NCBI RefSeq assembly: GCF_005503355.1
Contig: NZ_SCMK01000008.1
Location: forward strand, 1 to 64,000
Source: Sphingomonas sp. 1F27F7B
Lineage (GTDB): Bacteria > Pseudomonadota > Alphaproteobacteria > Sphingomonadales > Sphingomonadaceae
Reading direction: 5' to 3'
DNA length: 64,000 nt
Position 1 is the first letter of the stretch; each line of letters starts with the position of its first letter. Below, piece after piece: positions 51,867 to 60,998 of the stretch. Made by a program: the position numbers and the translations under genes. The notes under the pieces were generated by a model. The model ran no database searches and had not been told where the DNA came from. It saw nothing but the letters and a program-made list of their open reading frames with translations.

Positions 51867-53117
51867 CTATGCCGCGTCCGGCGCCCGATAGACCTCTTCG
51901 TCGAGCTCGCCTTCCCAGCGCGCCACCAGCGTCGCCACGGTCAGGTTCGCCGAAGCGCTCGGCACCGTGCGGGTCATGTCGAGCAACCGGTCGAACGGCA
52001 GGACGAAGCCGACCACCAGCGCGGTCTGCTCCGGCGAGACCCCCACGGCGCTCAGCACCGCCGCCAGCATGAACAGCGAGGCCGAAGGCACCGGCGCCGT
52101 GCCGAAGGCGGCGAGCGCGCCGGTGAACAGCACCGTCGCGCAGACGGTGGGCGTCAGGTGCACGCCGAACGCCTGGAGCGCGAACATGCTGAGCAGGCCG
52201 ACATACATGGCCGTGCCGTCCTTGCCGATGCTCGCGCCGAGCGGCAGGACCGTGGAGAAGACCGAGCGGCCGATGCCCAGATTCTGCTCGGAGACCCGCA
52301 TCGCCACCGGCAGCGTCGCGCCGCTCGATGCGGTGGAGAAGGCCACCGCCAGCGCATCCACGATGCCGCGGAAGAAGGGCAGCAGCGGCAGGCGCGCGAC
52401 GAAGCGCAGGAGCAGGCTGTGCACCACCAGCATCTGGATCAGCGAGCCGAGCACCACCGCCAGCGCCAGCCAGCCGACATGGACGAACACCGCCGCGCCG
52501 TTCGCCGCCACGGCGTTGGCGATCAGCGCGAACACGCCGAAGGGAGTCGCCTCCATCACCAGGCCCACGACCCGGAGCAGCACCGCCGAAGTCGATTGCA
52601 GCAGGTTGGCGAAGGGCTTGCCCGCCTCCCCCGCCACCACCGTGCCGCAGCCGATCAGGATCGACGTGAAGATCAGCGCGAGCATGTCGCCCTTGGCCAG
52701 CGCATCGAAGATGTTGGTCGGGATGATGTTGATCAGCTGCTCATAGGGCGTGACCGGCTTGCCGAGCACATGCGCCTCGGCCGTGCCCAGCGGCGCGCCG
52801 ATGCCGGGCTGCACGACAGCGGCGACAAGCATGCCCACCGAGACGGCGATGAAGGTGGTCAGCGCGAACATGCCGACGGTGCGCCCGCCCAGGCTGCCGA
52901 GCCGCTTGGGATCGGCAAGCGTCGTGATGCCCGAGGCGATGGTGACCAGCACGATCGGGGCGACCAGCATGCGGATCGCCCGGACGAACAGGTCGCCGAT
53001 GAACTGCACATAGGGTGCGCCCTGCGGCACCAGCAGCGCGAAGATGACGCCGAGCACAAGGAAGGCGAGCACGCGCTTCCACAGGGCGATGCCGAACCAC
53101 CAGCCCATCAGTTGCAC
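51867..53117 (-). CDS. DAACS dicarboxylate/amino-acid:cation symporter
   Basis: The 416-aa membrane protein belongs to the glutamate/aspartate symporter family. It has about eight membrane helices, the serine-rich re-entrant loop STASSGATLPVAM, the GKDGTAMY segment corresponding to the family NMDGT region, and DRLLDMTRT in helix 8 with substrate-binding Asp and Arg. The usual NVTGD after this is PSASAN here, so substrate preference may differ from plain glutamate. It overlaps the D-aminoacylase gene by 10 bp and is last in a run containing D-glutamate genes. Uptake of glutamate, perhaps including the D-isomer, is inferred from that context. Confidence 0.85.
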   Translation of the reverse strand: MQLMGWWFGIALWKRVLAFLVLGVIFALLVPQGAPYVQFIGDLFVRAIRMLVAPIVLVTIASGITTLADPKRLGSLGGRTVGMFALTTFIAVSVGMLVAAVVQPGIGAPLGTAEAHVLGKPVTPYEQLINIIPTNIFDALAKGDMLALIFTSILIGCGTVVAGEAGKPFANLLQSTSAVLLRVVGLVMEATPFGVFALIANAVAANGAAVFVHVGWLALAVVLGSLIQMLVVHSLLLRFVARLPLLPFFRGIVDALAVAFSTASSGATLPVAMRVSEQNLGIGRSVFSTVLPLGASIGKDGTAMYVGLLSMFALQAFGVHLTPTVCATVLFTGALAAFGTAPVPSASLFMLAAVLSAVGVSPEQTALVVGFVLPFDRLLDMTRTVPSASANLTVATLVARWEGELDEEVYRAPDAA

Positions 53118-54670
53118 GTCCCGGGCGTGGGCTTGTGCGCCAGCGCGCGGCCGGCGGCCTTGCCGGTCATCGCGCCCTTGTCGACCGCGGCCACGCCGTT
53201 GACCAGCACGGTTTGCACGCCGGCGGCGAGCAGCGCGGGCTGCTCATAGGTGGCGCGCGAGGCATAGGTCTTGGGGTCGAACACCACGACATCGGCAAAG
53301 GCGCCGGCGCGCAGATGGCCGCGTCCCTCCAGCCCGAACGTGTCGGCGGTCAGCGCCGAACTTCGCTCGATGAATTCCCGTAGCGTGATGACATGGTCGG
53401 CCTTGACGTATTTGTCGTACTTGCGCGCGAAGCTGCCATAGACGCGCGGGTGGCCGCCCGAGGCGTCGGAGCCGGTCATCACCCAGGGCTGCTGCATGAA
53501 GGCGGCGATGTCGGCCTCGCTCTGGTTGAACGAGACGGTGCCCGGATCGCCGATGCGGATCACCGCGATCGCGGCGTCGACCGGATCGAGCTTGAGCTCC
53601 CTGGCCACGGCGTCGAGATAGCGATTCCTGTACTTGCCCTCGACGATCAGCAGCTTGCCCGGCCCGCCGCGCTTGCGGAGGTTCTCGACCATGCCGGCAT
53701 GGAGCTTCTCGGCGAGCGCAGGATCGTCGAACCGCTTGAGCAGTGCCGGGCGCCCGCCGTCCTGGGCCCAGAGCGGCACGAGCGAGGCGACCAGGCTCGT
53801 GCCCGAGGCCGACCAGGGATATTGGTTGGCGGTGACCTTCTCGCCGCGGGCACGCGCCGCATCGATCTTGGCGATGATGGCGGGGGCCTGTCCCTGCACG
53901 TCGACGCCCAGCGCCTTGATGTGGCTGATATGCGCGGGCAGCCCGCCCTCGCGGCCGATGCGGATCGCTTCGTCGATCGCGGCGGCGAGGCCAACGGTGT
54001 AGCTGCTCTCGTCGCGGATATGGCTGTCATAGCTGCCGCCGCGCTTGCCGGCTTCCTTGGCCAGCTCGATCACTTCCTCGGTCTTGGCGAAGCTCTGGGG
54101 AGCGTAGAACAGACCCGTGGAGAAGCCGAGCGCGCCGTGGCACATGGCGTCGGCGACGAGGCCCTTCATCCTGTTCAGCTCGGCCGGCGTGGGATCGCGG
54201 GCATCCTGGCCCACCACCATCTCGCGCACCGCTCCGAAACCGACCCAGGCGGCATAGTTGATGCCCACCGGCTTCGCAGCCGCGCTGCCGAGAACCTTGG
54301 CCAGGTCGGGGCTGCCGCCGCCGTCATTGCCGATGAACGCAGTGGTGACGCCCTGCATCAGGAAGGCGGGAATCAACCGCTTTCGGGGATCGCTCGAAGC
54401 GAGATCGTCGCCCATATGCGTGTGCGGATCGATGAAACCGGGCGCGACGATCATGCCCTTGGCATCGATCACGCGCGCGGCGAGCACCGCCGCATGCCGG
54501 CTCACCGAGACGATGCGGTCGCCCTTGATCGCGACGTCACCGACGAACGGCGCATCCGACCCGGTGTAGATCGTGCCGCCACGGATCACCACGTCCACCT
54601 TCTGCGGCGGAGGCGGCGCGGCAGCACCCAGCGAGACAGCGGCAATCCCCAGCAGCAGCGCGATCTTCAT
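53108..54670 (-). CDS. N-acyl-D-amino-acid deacylase, exported
   Basis: D-aminoacylases free D-amino acids from N-acyl derivatives. The 520-aa product begins with a signal peptide (MKIALLLGIAAVSLGAAA). It has amidohydrolase-fold ligands in the family pattern: APGFIDPHTHMGDD, GGSYDSHIRDESSY, PAHISHIKALG and MTGSDASGGHPR. It also has the C-terminal LRAGAFADVVVFDP common to the group. It overlaps dgcA by ATGA upstream and the symporter gene downstream, so the four products probably work together. Exact substrate is unknown; D-Glu or D-Ala derivatives from cell-wall material are plausible. Confidence 0.85.
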   Translation of the reverse strand: MKIALLLGIAAVSLGAAAPPPPQKVDVVIRGGTIYTGSDAPFVGDVAIKGDRIVSVSRHAAVLAARVIDAKGMIVAPGFIDPHTHMGDDLASSDPRKRLIPAFLMQGVTTAFIGNDGGGSPDLAKVLGSAAAKPVGINYAAWVGFGAVREMVVGQDARDPTPAELNRMKGLVADAMCHGALGFSTGLFYAPQSFAKTEEVIELAKEAGKRGGSYDSHIRDESSYTVGLAAAIDEAIRIGREGGLPAHISHIKALGVDVQGQAPAIIAKIDAARARGEKVTANQYPWSASGTSLVASLVPLWAQDGGRPALLKRFDDPALAEKLHAGMVENLRKRGGPGKLLIVEGKYRNRYLDAVARELKLDPVDAAIAVIRIGDPGTVSFNQSEADIAAFMQQPWVMTGSDASGGHPRVYGSFARKYDKYVKADHVITLREFIERSSALTADTFGLEGRGHLRAGAFADVVVFDPKTYASRATYEQPALLAAGVQTVLVNGVAAVDKGAMTGKAAGRALAHKPTPGTCN

Positions 54671-55656
54671 GGCGTTCCCCAGAATCCCGGAAGTGGCGGA
54701 TGGAGCATCCCGCTCCGGTCCTCGACCCCACCGGGGCGATCCTTGGCGAGCCAGATGGGGCCGTCAAGGTCGACGAAATCGGATATGCGGGCGATGTGCA
54801 GCGCCGCCGCGATCGACAGGGAGGAGCTGACCATGCATCCGGTCATCAGGCCGAGGCCGCGTTCCCGTGCCGCCCGGGCGAGTGCCAGCCCCTCGGTGAG
54901 GCCGCCGGACTTGTCGAGCTTGACGTTCACCACCTGATAGCGGCGCGCGACCCGGTCGAGATCCTCACTCGTGTGGAGGGACTCGTCCGCGGCGATCGGC
55001 ACCAGCGGACGGAACGTCTCCAGGCATCCGTCGATCTCGGCCGAGACCGGCTGTTCGAGCAGGTCGACCCTGAGCTCGGCGAGCACGGGCTGCATCGCCT
55101 CGACCAGCCGCGCGTCCCAGCTCTCGTTGGGATCGACGATCAGCCTGGCATCGGGCGCCGCGGCACGGACGGCGCGGATCTGCGCATCGGGCAGCCGCGC
55201 ATCGACCTTGACCTTGAGCAGCGGCGCCTGCGCGACCCGGCGCGCGGCGCAGCCCATCATCATCGGCGTGTCGATCCCGATGGTGAGCGCGCTGGCGAGC
55301 GGCCCTGGTTCGGGCGCGCCGAGCAGTTGGGCAACGCTCCTGCCCGCCGCGCGCGCTTCCAGGTCCCAAAGGGCGCAATCGACTGCGTTGCGTGCGGCCC
55401 CGGCAGGAAGCAGCGTCTGCAATTCCTCGCGGCCCGCCCCCGCCTCGATCGCCGGACGGATGCTCTCGATCGCTTCGAGCGTCGTCCCGACGCTCTCGCC
55501 ATAGCGCGGACAGGGCACGCCTTCGCCCTTCCCTTCCAGCTGCCCCGCGCGGATCGAGACCGTGACCAGATCGGCCTCGGTCTTCACTCCGCGCGAAATG
55601 CGGAAGGGCCTGGTCAGCGCGAAGCGATCGTGGCCGGCCGTGAGGGTTCGGTGCAT
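54667..55656 (-). CDS. dgcA: Dipeptide-epimerase-like enzyme, probable N-acetyl-D-Glu racemase
   Basis: The 329-aa protein is an enolase-superfamily member of the L-Ala-D/L-Glu epimerase type: LLKVKVDAR (Lys-x-Lys), metal ligands in IVDPNESWD, LEQPVSAE and IAADESLHT, and the second base in VNVKLDKSGG. Homologues paired with a DUF1611 gene have been described as DgcA, racemising N-acetyl-D-glutamate to the L-form; that assignment is from memory. Here the DUF1611 gene overlaps it by 43 bp, supporting DgcA over a general dipeptide epimerase. The ATG at 55656 is the best start. A role on muropeptide L-Ala-D-Glu remains an alternative. Confidence 0.82.
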   Translation of the reverse strand: MHRTLTAGHDRFALTRPFRISRGVKTEADLVTVSIRAGQLEGKGEGVPCPRYGESVGTTLEAIESIRPAIEAGAGREELQTLLPAGAARNAVDCALWDLEARAAGRSVAQLLGAPEPGPLASALTIGIDTPMMMGCAARRVAQAPLLKVKVDARLPDAQIRAVRAAAPDARLIVDPNESWDARLVEAMQPVLAELRVDLLEQPVSAEIDGCLETFRPLVPIAADESLHTSEDLDRVARRYQVVNVKLDKSGGLTEGLALARAARERGLGLMTGCMVSSSLSIAAALHIARISDFVDLDGPIWLAKDRPGGVEDRSGMLHPPLPGFWGTP

Positions 55657-56648
55657 AGCAACTCGTCGATGATCGCCTCGACCCCGAAAGCGATTGGATC
55701 GGTACAGGGCAGACCGAGATCGGCCTCGATCTGCCGGCAAAGCGCACGCGCCTCCCCCGCCTCCATGCGGGACGTGTTGAGACAGACACCGACCGCGCGG
55801 ACATCGGGGCTGGTGAGGCGGGCAACCTGGAGATTGGCCTCGAGGCATTCGCTCAAGCCCGGCAGCGCCCGGCCGGGCAGCCCGCGCATATGGCCGCGGC
55901 TCGGATCGTGGCAGAGCACGATCGCCTCGGGCTGGGCGCCGTGGAGCAGGCCGGTCGAGACGCCGGCGAAGCTCGGATGGAAGAGCGAGCCCTGCCCTTC
56001 GATCAGGTCCCAGCCGCCATCGGTACGCTCGGGCGCGAGCATCTCGATACCGCCCGAGATGAAGTCGGCGACCACCGCGTCGATCGGCACGCCGGCGCCG
56101 GCGATAAGGATGCCGGTCTGGCCGGTGGCGCGGAAATCGGCCTTCTCCCCGCGCGCCTTGAGCGCATCGGCGAGCGCGATCGTGGTGTACATCTTGCCGA
56201 CCGAGCAATCGGTGCCGACGGTGAGCAGGCGGCGGCCGGCACGGGCATAGCCGGTGCCGACGCGCATCTCCGCGGGCGGATCGCGCACGTCGAACAGCTG
56301 GAGCCCCTTCTCCTTCGCCAAGGCGGCAAGCTCAGGCACATCGCGCAGCCGCTGGTGCAGGCCGGCGGCGATGTTCATCCCCGCTTCCAGCGCCGCCTTC
56401 GCGTCGCGCACCAGATCGCCGCCCAGCGTGCCGCCCGAATTGGCGATGCCGAGCACGAGCGTCTTCGCGCCCGCGGCTGCGCCTTGCTCGATCGTCATGC
56501 GCGGCAGGCCGAGGGTAAGCGGGCTATCGTCGTGGCGGAACTCGCCCACGCAATCGCCGCGCCGGAACTCGGCAAGGCCGCGCGAAGTCTTGATGCCCAC
56601 GAAATCGGTGCTGTGACCGAGGTAGAGGAGGTAAGGTGCCGGTATCAT
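55614..56648 (-). CDS. dgcN: DUF1611 protein, probable D-glutamate N-acetyltransferase DgcN
   Basis: The 344-aa protein has the DUF1611 pattern: IPAPYLLYLG at the start, NSGGTLGGDLVRDAKAALEAGMNI, a P-loop-like GTDCSVGKMYTTIAL (residues 145-159), GQTGILIAGAGVPIDAVVADFISGG, and EGQGSLFHPSFAGVS. In reported D-glutamate pathways (from memory) DgcN acetylates D-Glu using acetyl-CoA before DgcA racemises it. The overlapping dgcA gene, the LysR gene 70 bp upstream on the same strand, and the neighbouring D-aminoacylase and glutamate-type transporter all fit. The ATG at 56648 is the only good start. Confidence 0.82.
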   Translation of the reverse strand: MIPAPYLLYLGHSTDFVGIKTSRGLAEFRRGDCVGEFRHDDSPLTLGLPRMTIEQGAAAGAKTLVLGIANSGGTLGGDLVRDAKAALEAGMNIAAGLHQRLRDVPELAALAKEKGLQLFDVRDPPAEMRVGTGYARAGRRLLTVGTDCSVGKMYTTIALADALKARGEKADFRATGQTGILIAGAGVPIDAVVADFISGGIEMLAPERTDGGWDLIEGQGSLFHPSFAGVSTGLLHGAQPEAIVLCHDPSRGHMRGLPGRALPGLSECLEANLQVARLTSPDVRAVGVCLNTSRMEAGEARALCRQIEADLGLPCTDPIAFGVEAIIDELLCTEPSRPATIASR

Positions 56649-56718
56649 TGGGTGATAACGCTATCCGCCCACATCCGGCACCGCGCATAGCGAGTGCGCG
56701 CCTCGGCATAGCCAGCCG

Positions 56719-57603
56719 TTATGGCGTGTCGATCACCTTGGCGAGCGTCTTGAGGAAATCGGTCGCGAGCGCGGTGGGCGGCCGGTTGAGCAGGAACATC
56801 GCGTGCACGTCGAAGGTGAGCTGCGGCTTGAGCGGCCGCATCGCCAGGCCGGGCACCAGCGAGGCCTGGGCCGTGAAGCTGTCGACCACCGTCATCCCCA
56901 CTCCCTGCGCGACCAGCGCAGTGGCGATGTAGAAGGTGCGGGCGGAGATCACTTCGTCGAGGTCGAGCTCGAGGCGCGCGCATTCCTGGCTGAACAGCTG
57001 GCCGATCGGGCCGCTGTTGGCGAGGCTGATGAACGGGCGCCCGCGCAGCCGCTCCAGCTCGATGCGCGGCGGCGCGTCAGGCATGTCCTCCTCGCGGTAG
57101 AGCACCACCAGCTCGCCCTCGCCCAGCCAGCGATGGCCGATCGGCGCGGCATGGGGCACTTCATAGGCGATCGCGACATCGGTCTCGCGCTCGTAGAGCT
57201 TCCGCAGCAGATCGTCATGGTGCACGGTCTGCAGGTCGAAGCGGACGCCCTCGTGCCCCCGCATGAAGCGCGAGACGGCGGTGGGCAGCGCATTGAGCGC
57301 CAGCGACGGCAGCGCCGAGATGCGCAGCATGCCGCCGGCGCCGCGCTTGAGGTTCCGGCCCGCCTCGCGCAGCGCATAGACGCGGTCCTGGATCTCCGAG
57401 ACTTCGGTGAACAGCGTATGCGCGTCCTCGGTGGGTACGAGACGGCCATTGGTCCGGTGGAAGAGCTGGAAGCCGAGCAGGCTCTCGGCATGGCGCAGCA
57501 TCTTGGAGACCGAAGGCTGCGACACGTTGAGCGCGCGCGCCGCGCCGCTGACCGAACCGTTCACATAGACGGCGTGGAAGATTTCGATGTGCCGCAGATT
57601 CAT
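56719..57603 (-). CDS. LysR-type regulator, candidate D-glutamate sensor
   Basis: The 294-aa protein has the LysR HTH at residues 1-60 (LRHIEIFHAVYVNGSVSGAARALNVSQPSVSKML) and a periplasmic-binding-like effector domain. It lies 70 bp upstream of dgcN on the same strand and 64 bp downstream of hutC. LysR proteins usually activate adjacent genes in response to a pathway metabolite. By position the target is the dgcN-dgcA-D-aminoacylase-symporter unit, with D-glutamate or an N-acetyl derivative as possible ligand. The usual divergent LysR arrangement is absent, which makes the inference weaker. Confidence 0.8.
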   Translation of the reverse strand: MNLRHIEIFHAVYVNGSVSGAARALNVSQPSVSKMLRHAESLLGFQLFHRTNGRLVPTEDAHTLFTEVSEIQDRVYALREAGRNLKRGAGGMLRISALPSLALNALPTAVSRFMRGHEGVRFDLQTVHHDDLLRKLYERETDVAIAYEVPHAAPIGHRWLGEGELVVLYREEDMPDAPPRIELERLRGRPFISLANSGPIGQLFSQECARLELDLDEVISARTFYIATALVAQGVGMTVVDSFTAQASLVPGLAMRPLKPQLTFDVHAMFLLNRPPTALATDFLKTLAKVIDTP

Positions 57604-57667
57604 CGTGCCAGAGTATCGACTTCGCGGAAAAGCGGAAGGGCCCGATTTGGGGCGAATTGTCCGGCGG

Positions 57668-58360
57668 TCAACCGCCCGGCGTGAACTCGGCGACCAGATC
57701 GTAGCGATCGCCCGGAAAGGTCTGGCGTACGAAGGTCACCGCCCTGCCCGTGCGCCACGTCCAGCGCTCGACCTGGAGGCAGGCGGCATGCGGTTCGAGC
57801 TTGAGCCGCGCGGCAAGCGGGCGGGAGGCGGATACGGCGCGGATCCGGTGGCGCGCATCGGTCCAGGGGACGTGATGGAGCAGCCACGAGCCGGGCGCCT
57901 CGGTCTCGAAGGTGTCGGCCCGGGGGACCGGCACCGTATCGAGCGCGATCAGCCGGCGTTCGAGCGCGAAGGGCTGCCCCCCGGCGAAGTGCATGCCCTC
58001 GATCAGCAGCGCGGGCGCCGGGATGCCGGAGACTTCGATGTCGGGATCGCGGTTGACCACGCGGCAGGTGTCGAGCCCCCAGCCATAGGCTTCGCCCCGT
58101 TCGGCGATCATCTGCGCGAGGTCGGGCACCGCCAGCACCGCGGCATGCACCTGGGGATGCGCGACGAACGAGCCGACCTTGCGCCGCCGCTCGATCAGCC
58201 CGGCATGGGCAAGCCGCTCGAGCGCCTTGCTCACCGTGGCCCGCGCGCAGCCATAGTGCGCGACCAGCTCATGCTCGAACGGGATGCGGTCGCCGGGGCG
58301 CAATTCTCCCGAACGAATGCGCTCCTCGATATCCGAGCGGATGCGTTCCTGGAGCGTCAC
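57668..58360 (-). CDS. hutC: GntR/UTRA-type histidine-utilisation repressor
   Basis: The 230-aa protein has a GntR winged helix (IRSGELRPGDRIPFEHELVAHYGCARATVSKAL) and a UTRA ligand domain. HutC proteins repress hut genes and respond to urocanate. The GTG start at 58360 overlaps the hutF stop as GTGA, so the repressor is translated with the enzyme it controls. A perfect 16-bp palindrome between hutF and hutI is the likely binding site. The call is secure from fold plus context. Confidence 0.9.
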   Translation of the reverse strand: MTLQERIRSDIEERIRSGELRPGDRIPFEHELVAHYGCARATVSKALERLAHAGLIERRRKVGSFVAHPQVHAAVLAVPDLAQMIAERGEAYGWGLDTCRVVNRDPDIEVSGIPAPALLIEGMHFAGGQPFALERRLIALDTVPVPRADTFETEAPGSWLLHHVPWTDARHRIRAVSASRPLAARLKLEPHAACLQVERWTWRTGRAVTFVRQTFPGDRYDLVAEFTPGG

Positions 58361-59697
58361 CGGAGCAGGCGCTCCAGCGTTTTCCGATAATGATTAGCAA
58401 TAACCTCGGCCGCGACATGCCTGCCGCCGGCAACTTGCAGCGTGCCGGCGCGCCAGACGCAATCGATGGCGCCGGTCCGGCCGGCGAAGATCCAGCGATC
58501 GAGAATGGTGCCGGCAGAGGCGCCGGCGAAGCCTGGATGGTCCATGTTCAGGCTCACGATATCGGCCGGGGCGCCGGGCGCAATCCCGGTTGCGACGCCG
58601 AGTGCCTGGCCCGCGCCTGCGAGCGCGGCCTGGAACAGGGTCTCGCCGACCGAGGCTCCCTCAGGCGAAAGGATCGCGCGGCGACGGAGCGAGAGGCGCT
58701 GCGAATATTCGATCGAACGGAGCTCCTGGGCCGCATCGATCTGGATGTTCGAATCGGTTCCGGTCGCGATCCGCCCGCCTGCCGAGAGATAGCGCTCGGC
58801 GAGGAAGATTCCGTCGCCGAGATTGGCCTCGGTTACCGGGCAAAGACCCGCCACCGCACCCGAGGCTGCCAGGCGGTCGGTCTCCGCTTCGGTCAGGTGG
58901 GTGGCGTGGATCAGCGTCCAGCGCCGGTCGATATCCAGATTGTCGAGCAGCCACTCCACGGGCCGGGCACCGCTCCAGGCCAGACAGGCTTCGACTTCCT
59001 TGGTCTGCTCGGCGGCATGGATGTGCAGCGGGCCGCCGGTCAACCCGATCGCCGCCGTCAACTCCTCCGGCGTGACCGCGCGCAGCGAGTGCGGCGCGAC
59101 GCCGAGCACCGCATCGGCGGGAAGCTTGGCGCGGCTCGCCTCGACCAGCTTCGCAAAGCCGTCGACGTCCGAGAGGAAGCGGCGCTGGCCGGCCTTGGGG
59201 GGCAGTCCGCCGAAATCGCTATGGGCATAGAAGACGGGCAGCAATGTGAGCCCGATGCCCGTCTGCGCCGCAGCGGCAACGATCGCGCCGGCAGTCTCGG
59301 CGGGGTCAGCATAGCAGGCGCCGTCCGCGTCATTGTGCAGATAGTGGAACTCGCCGACGCGCGTGTAGCCGGTCTCCAGCATCTCGGCATAGGCCTGGGC
59401 GGTGATCGCGGCGATGTCTTCGGGCGTGAGCCGGTCGAGGAACCGGTACATGATCTCGCGCCAGCTCCAGAAATCGTCGTCGGGCCGGCCGCGGCGCTCG
59501 CTGAGCCCGGCCATGCCGCGCTGGAAGCCGTGGCTGTGGACATTGCCGAGGCCGGGAATCGCCGCCCGGTGCCGCTCGGCACCCGGTGCCGGATCATGGT
59601 CCGTCAGCACTTCGGCAATGCGCCCGTCGGCAATGCGCACCGCGACGCGCTCGGCCCAACCGGTGGGAACCAATGCCTTCTCGAACCAGAGATCCAT
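58357..59697 (-). CDS. hutF: Formimidoylglutamate deiminase
   Basis: HutF converts N-formimino-L-glutamate to N-formyl-L-glutamate and ammonia. The 446-aa amidohydrolase has zinc ligands in [11 protein letters not shown] (His-x-His), [28 protein letters not shown] and GTDSNIQID. It also has [16 protein letters not shown] near the N-terminus, as in the family. The ATG at 59697 is chosen because AGGAAAG lies just upstream. HutF with HutG indicates the two-step branch through formylglutamate rather than direct HutG hydrolysis to formamide. It is divergent from hutI across a 113-bp regulatory gap. Confidence 0.9.
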   Translation of the reverse strand: MDLWFEKALVPTGWAERVAVRIADGRIAEVLTDHDPAPGAERHRAAIPGLGNVHSHGFQRGMAGLSERRGRPDDDFWSWREIMYRFLDRLTPEDIAAITAQAYAEMLETGYTRVGEFHYLHNDADGACYADPAETAGAIVAAAAQTGIGLTLLPVFYAHSDFGGLPPKAGQRRFLSDVDGFAKLVEASRAKLPADAVLGVAPHSLRAVTPEELTAAIGLTGGPLHIHAAEQTKEVEACLAWSGARPVEWLLDNLDIDRRWTLIHATHLTEAETDRLAASGAVAGLCPVTEANLGDGIFLAERYLSAGGRIATGTDSNIQIDAAQELRSIEYSQRLSLRRRAILSPEGASVGETLFQAALAGAGQALGVATGIAPGAPADIVSLNMDHPGFAGASAGTILDRWIFAGRTGAIDCVWRAGTLQVAGGRHVAAEVIANHYRKTLERLLR

Positions 59698-59768
59698 CCA
59701 AGCTTTCCTCATCTTCGTCATCACGGCGAACGCCCGGATGGCGAGCAAAGTGTGCGATAGGCCCTTTA

Positions 59769-59784
59769 TTATGTCTAGACATAA
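59769..59784. promoter_or_regulatory. Perfect 16-bp palindrome, probable HutC operator
   Basis: TTATGTCTAGACATAA is fully symmetric and overlaps TATTAT (59767-59772), a good -10 box for hutI. It lies 27 bp before the hutI start and 72 bp from the hutF start, so one site could repress both directions. Confidence 0.8.
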
Positions 59785-59810
59785 CCGTGGCCACAGGCAA
59801 GGATGCGCAT

Positions 59811-60998
59811 ATGGACCGACTCTGGACCAATGCGCGGATCGCCACGATGGCGGGGCCTGGCCTCGGCGTCCTGGAACGTGGCGCGGTGGCGGCGAAGGAC
59901 GGCCGGATCGCCTGGACCGGCCCGGCCGACGAGGCCCCTGCCGCAGCCGAAGTCATCGACTGCGGGGGCCGCTGGATCACCCCCGGGCTGATCGATTGCC
60001 ACACGCATCTGGTCCATGGCGGCGACCGCGCGCACGAGTTCGAGCTGCGCCTCCGGGGCGCAAGCTATGAGGAAATCGCGCGGGCGGGCGGCGGGATCGT
60101 CTCGACGATGCGCGCCACGCGCGCCGCGAGCGAGGCAGATCTGGTGGCGAGCGCCCTGCCCCGGCTCGATGCGCTGATCGCCGAAGGCGCGGGCACCGTC
60201 GAAGTGAAGTCCGGCTATGGTCTGTCGCTCGCCGACGAATTGAAGATGCTGCGCGCGGCAAAGGCGCTGGCGCATGAACGCGGCATCCGGATCGTAACGA
60301 CGTTCCTGGGCGCGCACGCCCTGCCCCCCGAATATGCGGACGACCGTGCCGGCTATGTCGATCTCGTCTGCGAGGCGATGATCCCGGCAGTCGCCGAGGC
60401 CGGGCTGGCAGACGCAGTGGATGCGTTCTGCGAGGGGATCGGCTTCACCCGCGACGAGACAAGGCGCGTCTTCGACGCGGCCCGCGCGCACGGGCTGCGC
60501 TTGAAGCTCCATGCCGAGCAACTCTCCAACCTGCACGGCGCAGCGCTGGCGGCATCCTATGGCGCGCTTTCGGCGGACCATCTCGAATATCTCGACTCGG
60601 CCGGCATCGCCGCGATGGCGAAGGCGGGCACCGTGGCGACGCTGTTGCCGGGCGCCTTCTATTTCGTCCGCGAGACCAAGCTGCCGCCGATCCAGGCGCT
60701 GCGCGACGCGGGCGTGCCGATTGCCCTCGCCACGGATTGCAACCCCGGCACGTCGCCGCTCACCAGCCTGCTGCTCGTCATGAACATGGCCGCGACTCTG
60801 TTCCGGATGACCGTGGAGGAATGCCTGGCCGGCGTTACCCGCGAAGCGGCGCGGGCGCTGGGGCTCGGCCATGAAATCGGCACGATCGAACCCGGCAAGA
60901 GCTGCGACCTCGCGATCTGGAACGTCGAGCGGCCGGCAGAGCTTGTCTACCGCATGGGGCTGAACCCGCTCCATGCCCGCATCTGGAAGGGCCAATGA
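59811..60998 (+). CDS. hutI: Imidazolonepropionase
   Basis: HutI hydrolyses imidazolonepropionate to formimino-glutamate. The 395-aa protein has the metal site [20 protein letters not shown], the KSGYGLSL region, [21 protein letters not shown] and [12 protein letters not shown], all typical of HutI. The ATG at 59811 has AAGGA at good spacing; earlier in-frame codons run into the hut operator. It overlaps hutH by ATGA and opens the plus-strand hutI-hutH-hutG-hutU operon. Confidence 0.94.
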   Translation: MDRLWTNARIATMAGPGLGVLERGAVAAKDGRIAWTGPADEAPAAAEVIDCGGRWITPGLIDCHTHLVHGGDRAHEFELRLRGASYEEIARAGGGIVSTMRATRAASEADLVASALPRLDALIAEGAGTVEVKSGYGLSLADELKMLRAAKALAHERGIRIVTTFLGAHALPPEYADDRAGYVDLVCEAMIPAVAEAGLADAVDAFCEGIGFTRDETRRVFDAARAHGLRLKLHAEQLSNLHGAALAASYGALSADHLEYLDSAGIAAMAKAGTVATLLPGAFYFVRETKLPPIQALRDAGVPIALATDCNPGTSPLTSLLLVMNMAATLFRMTVEECLAGVTREAARALGLGHEIGTIEPGKSCDLAIWNVERPAELVYRMGLNPLHARIWKGQ

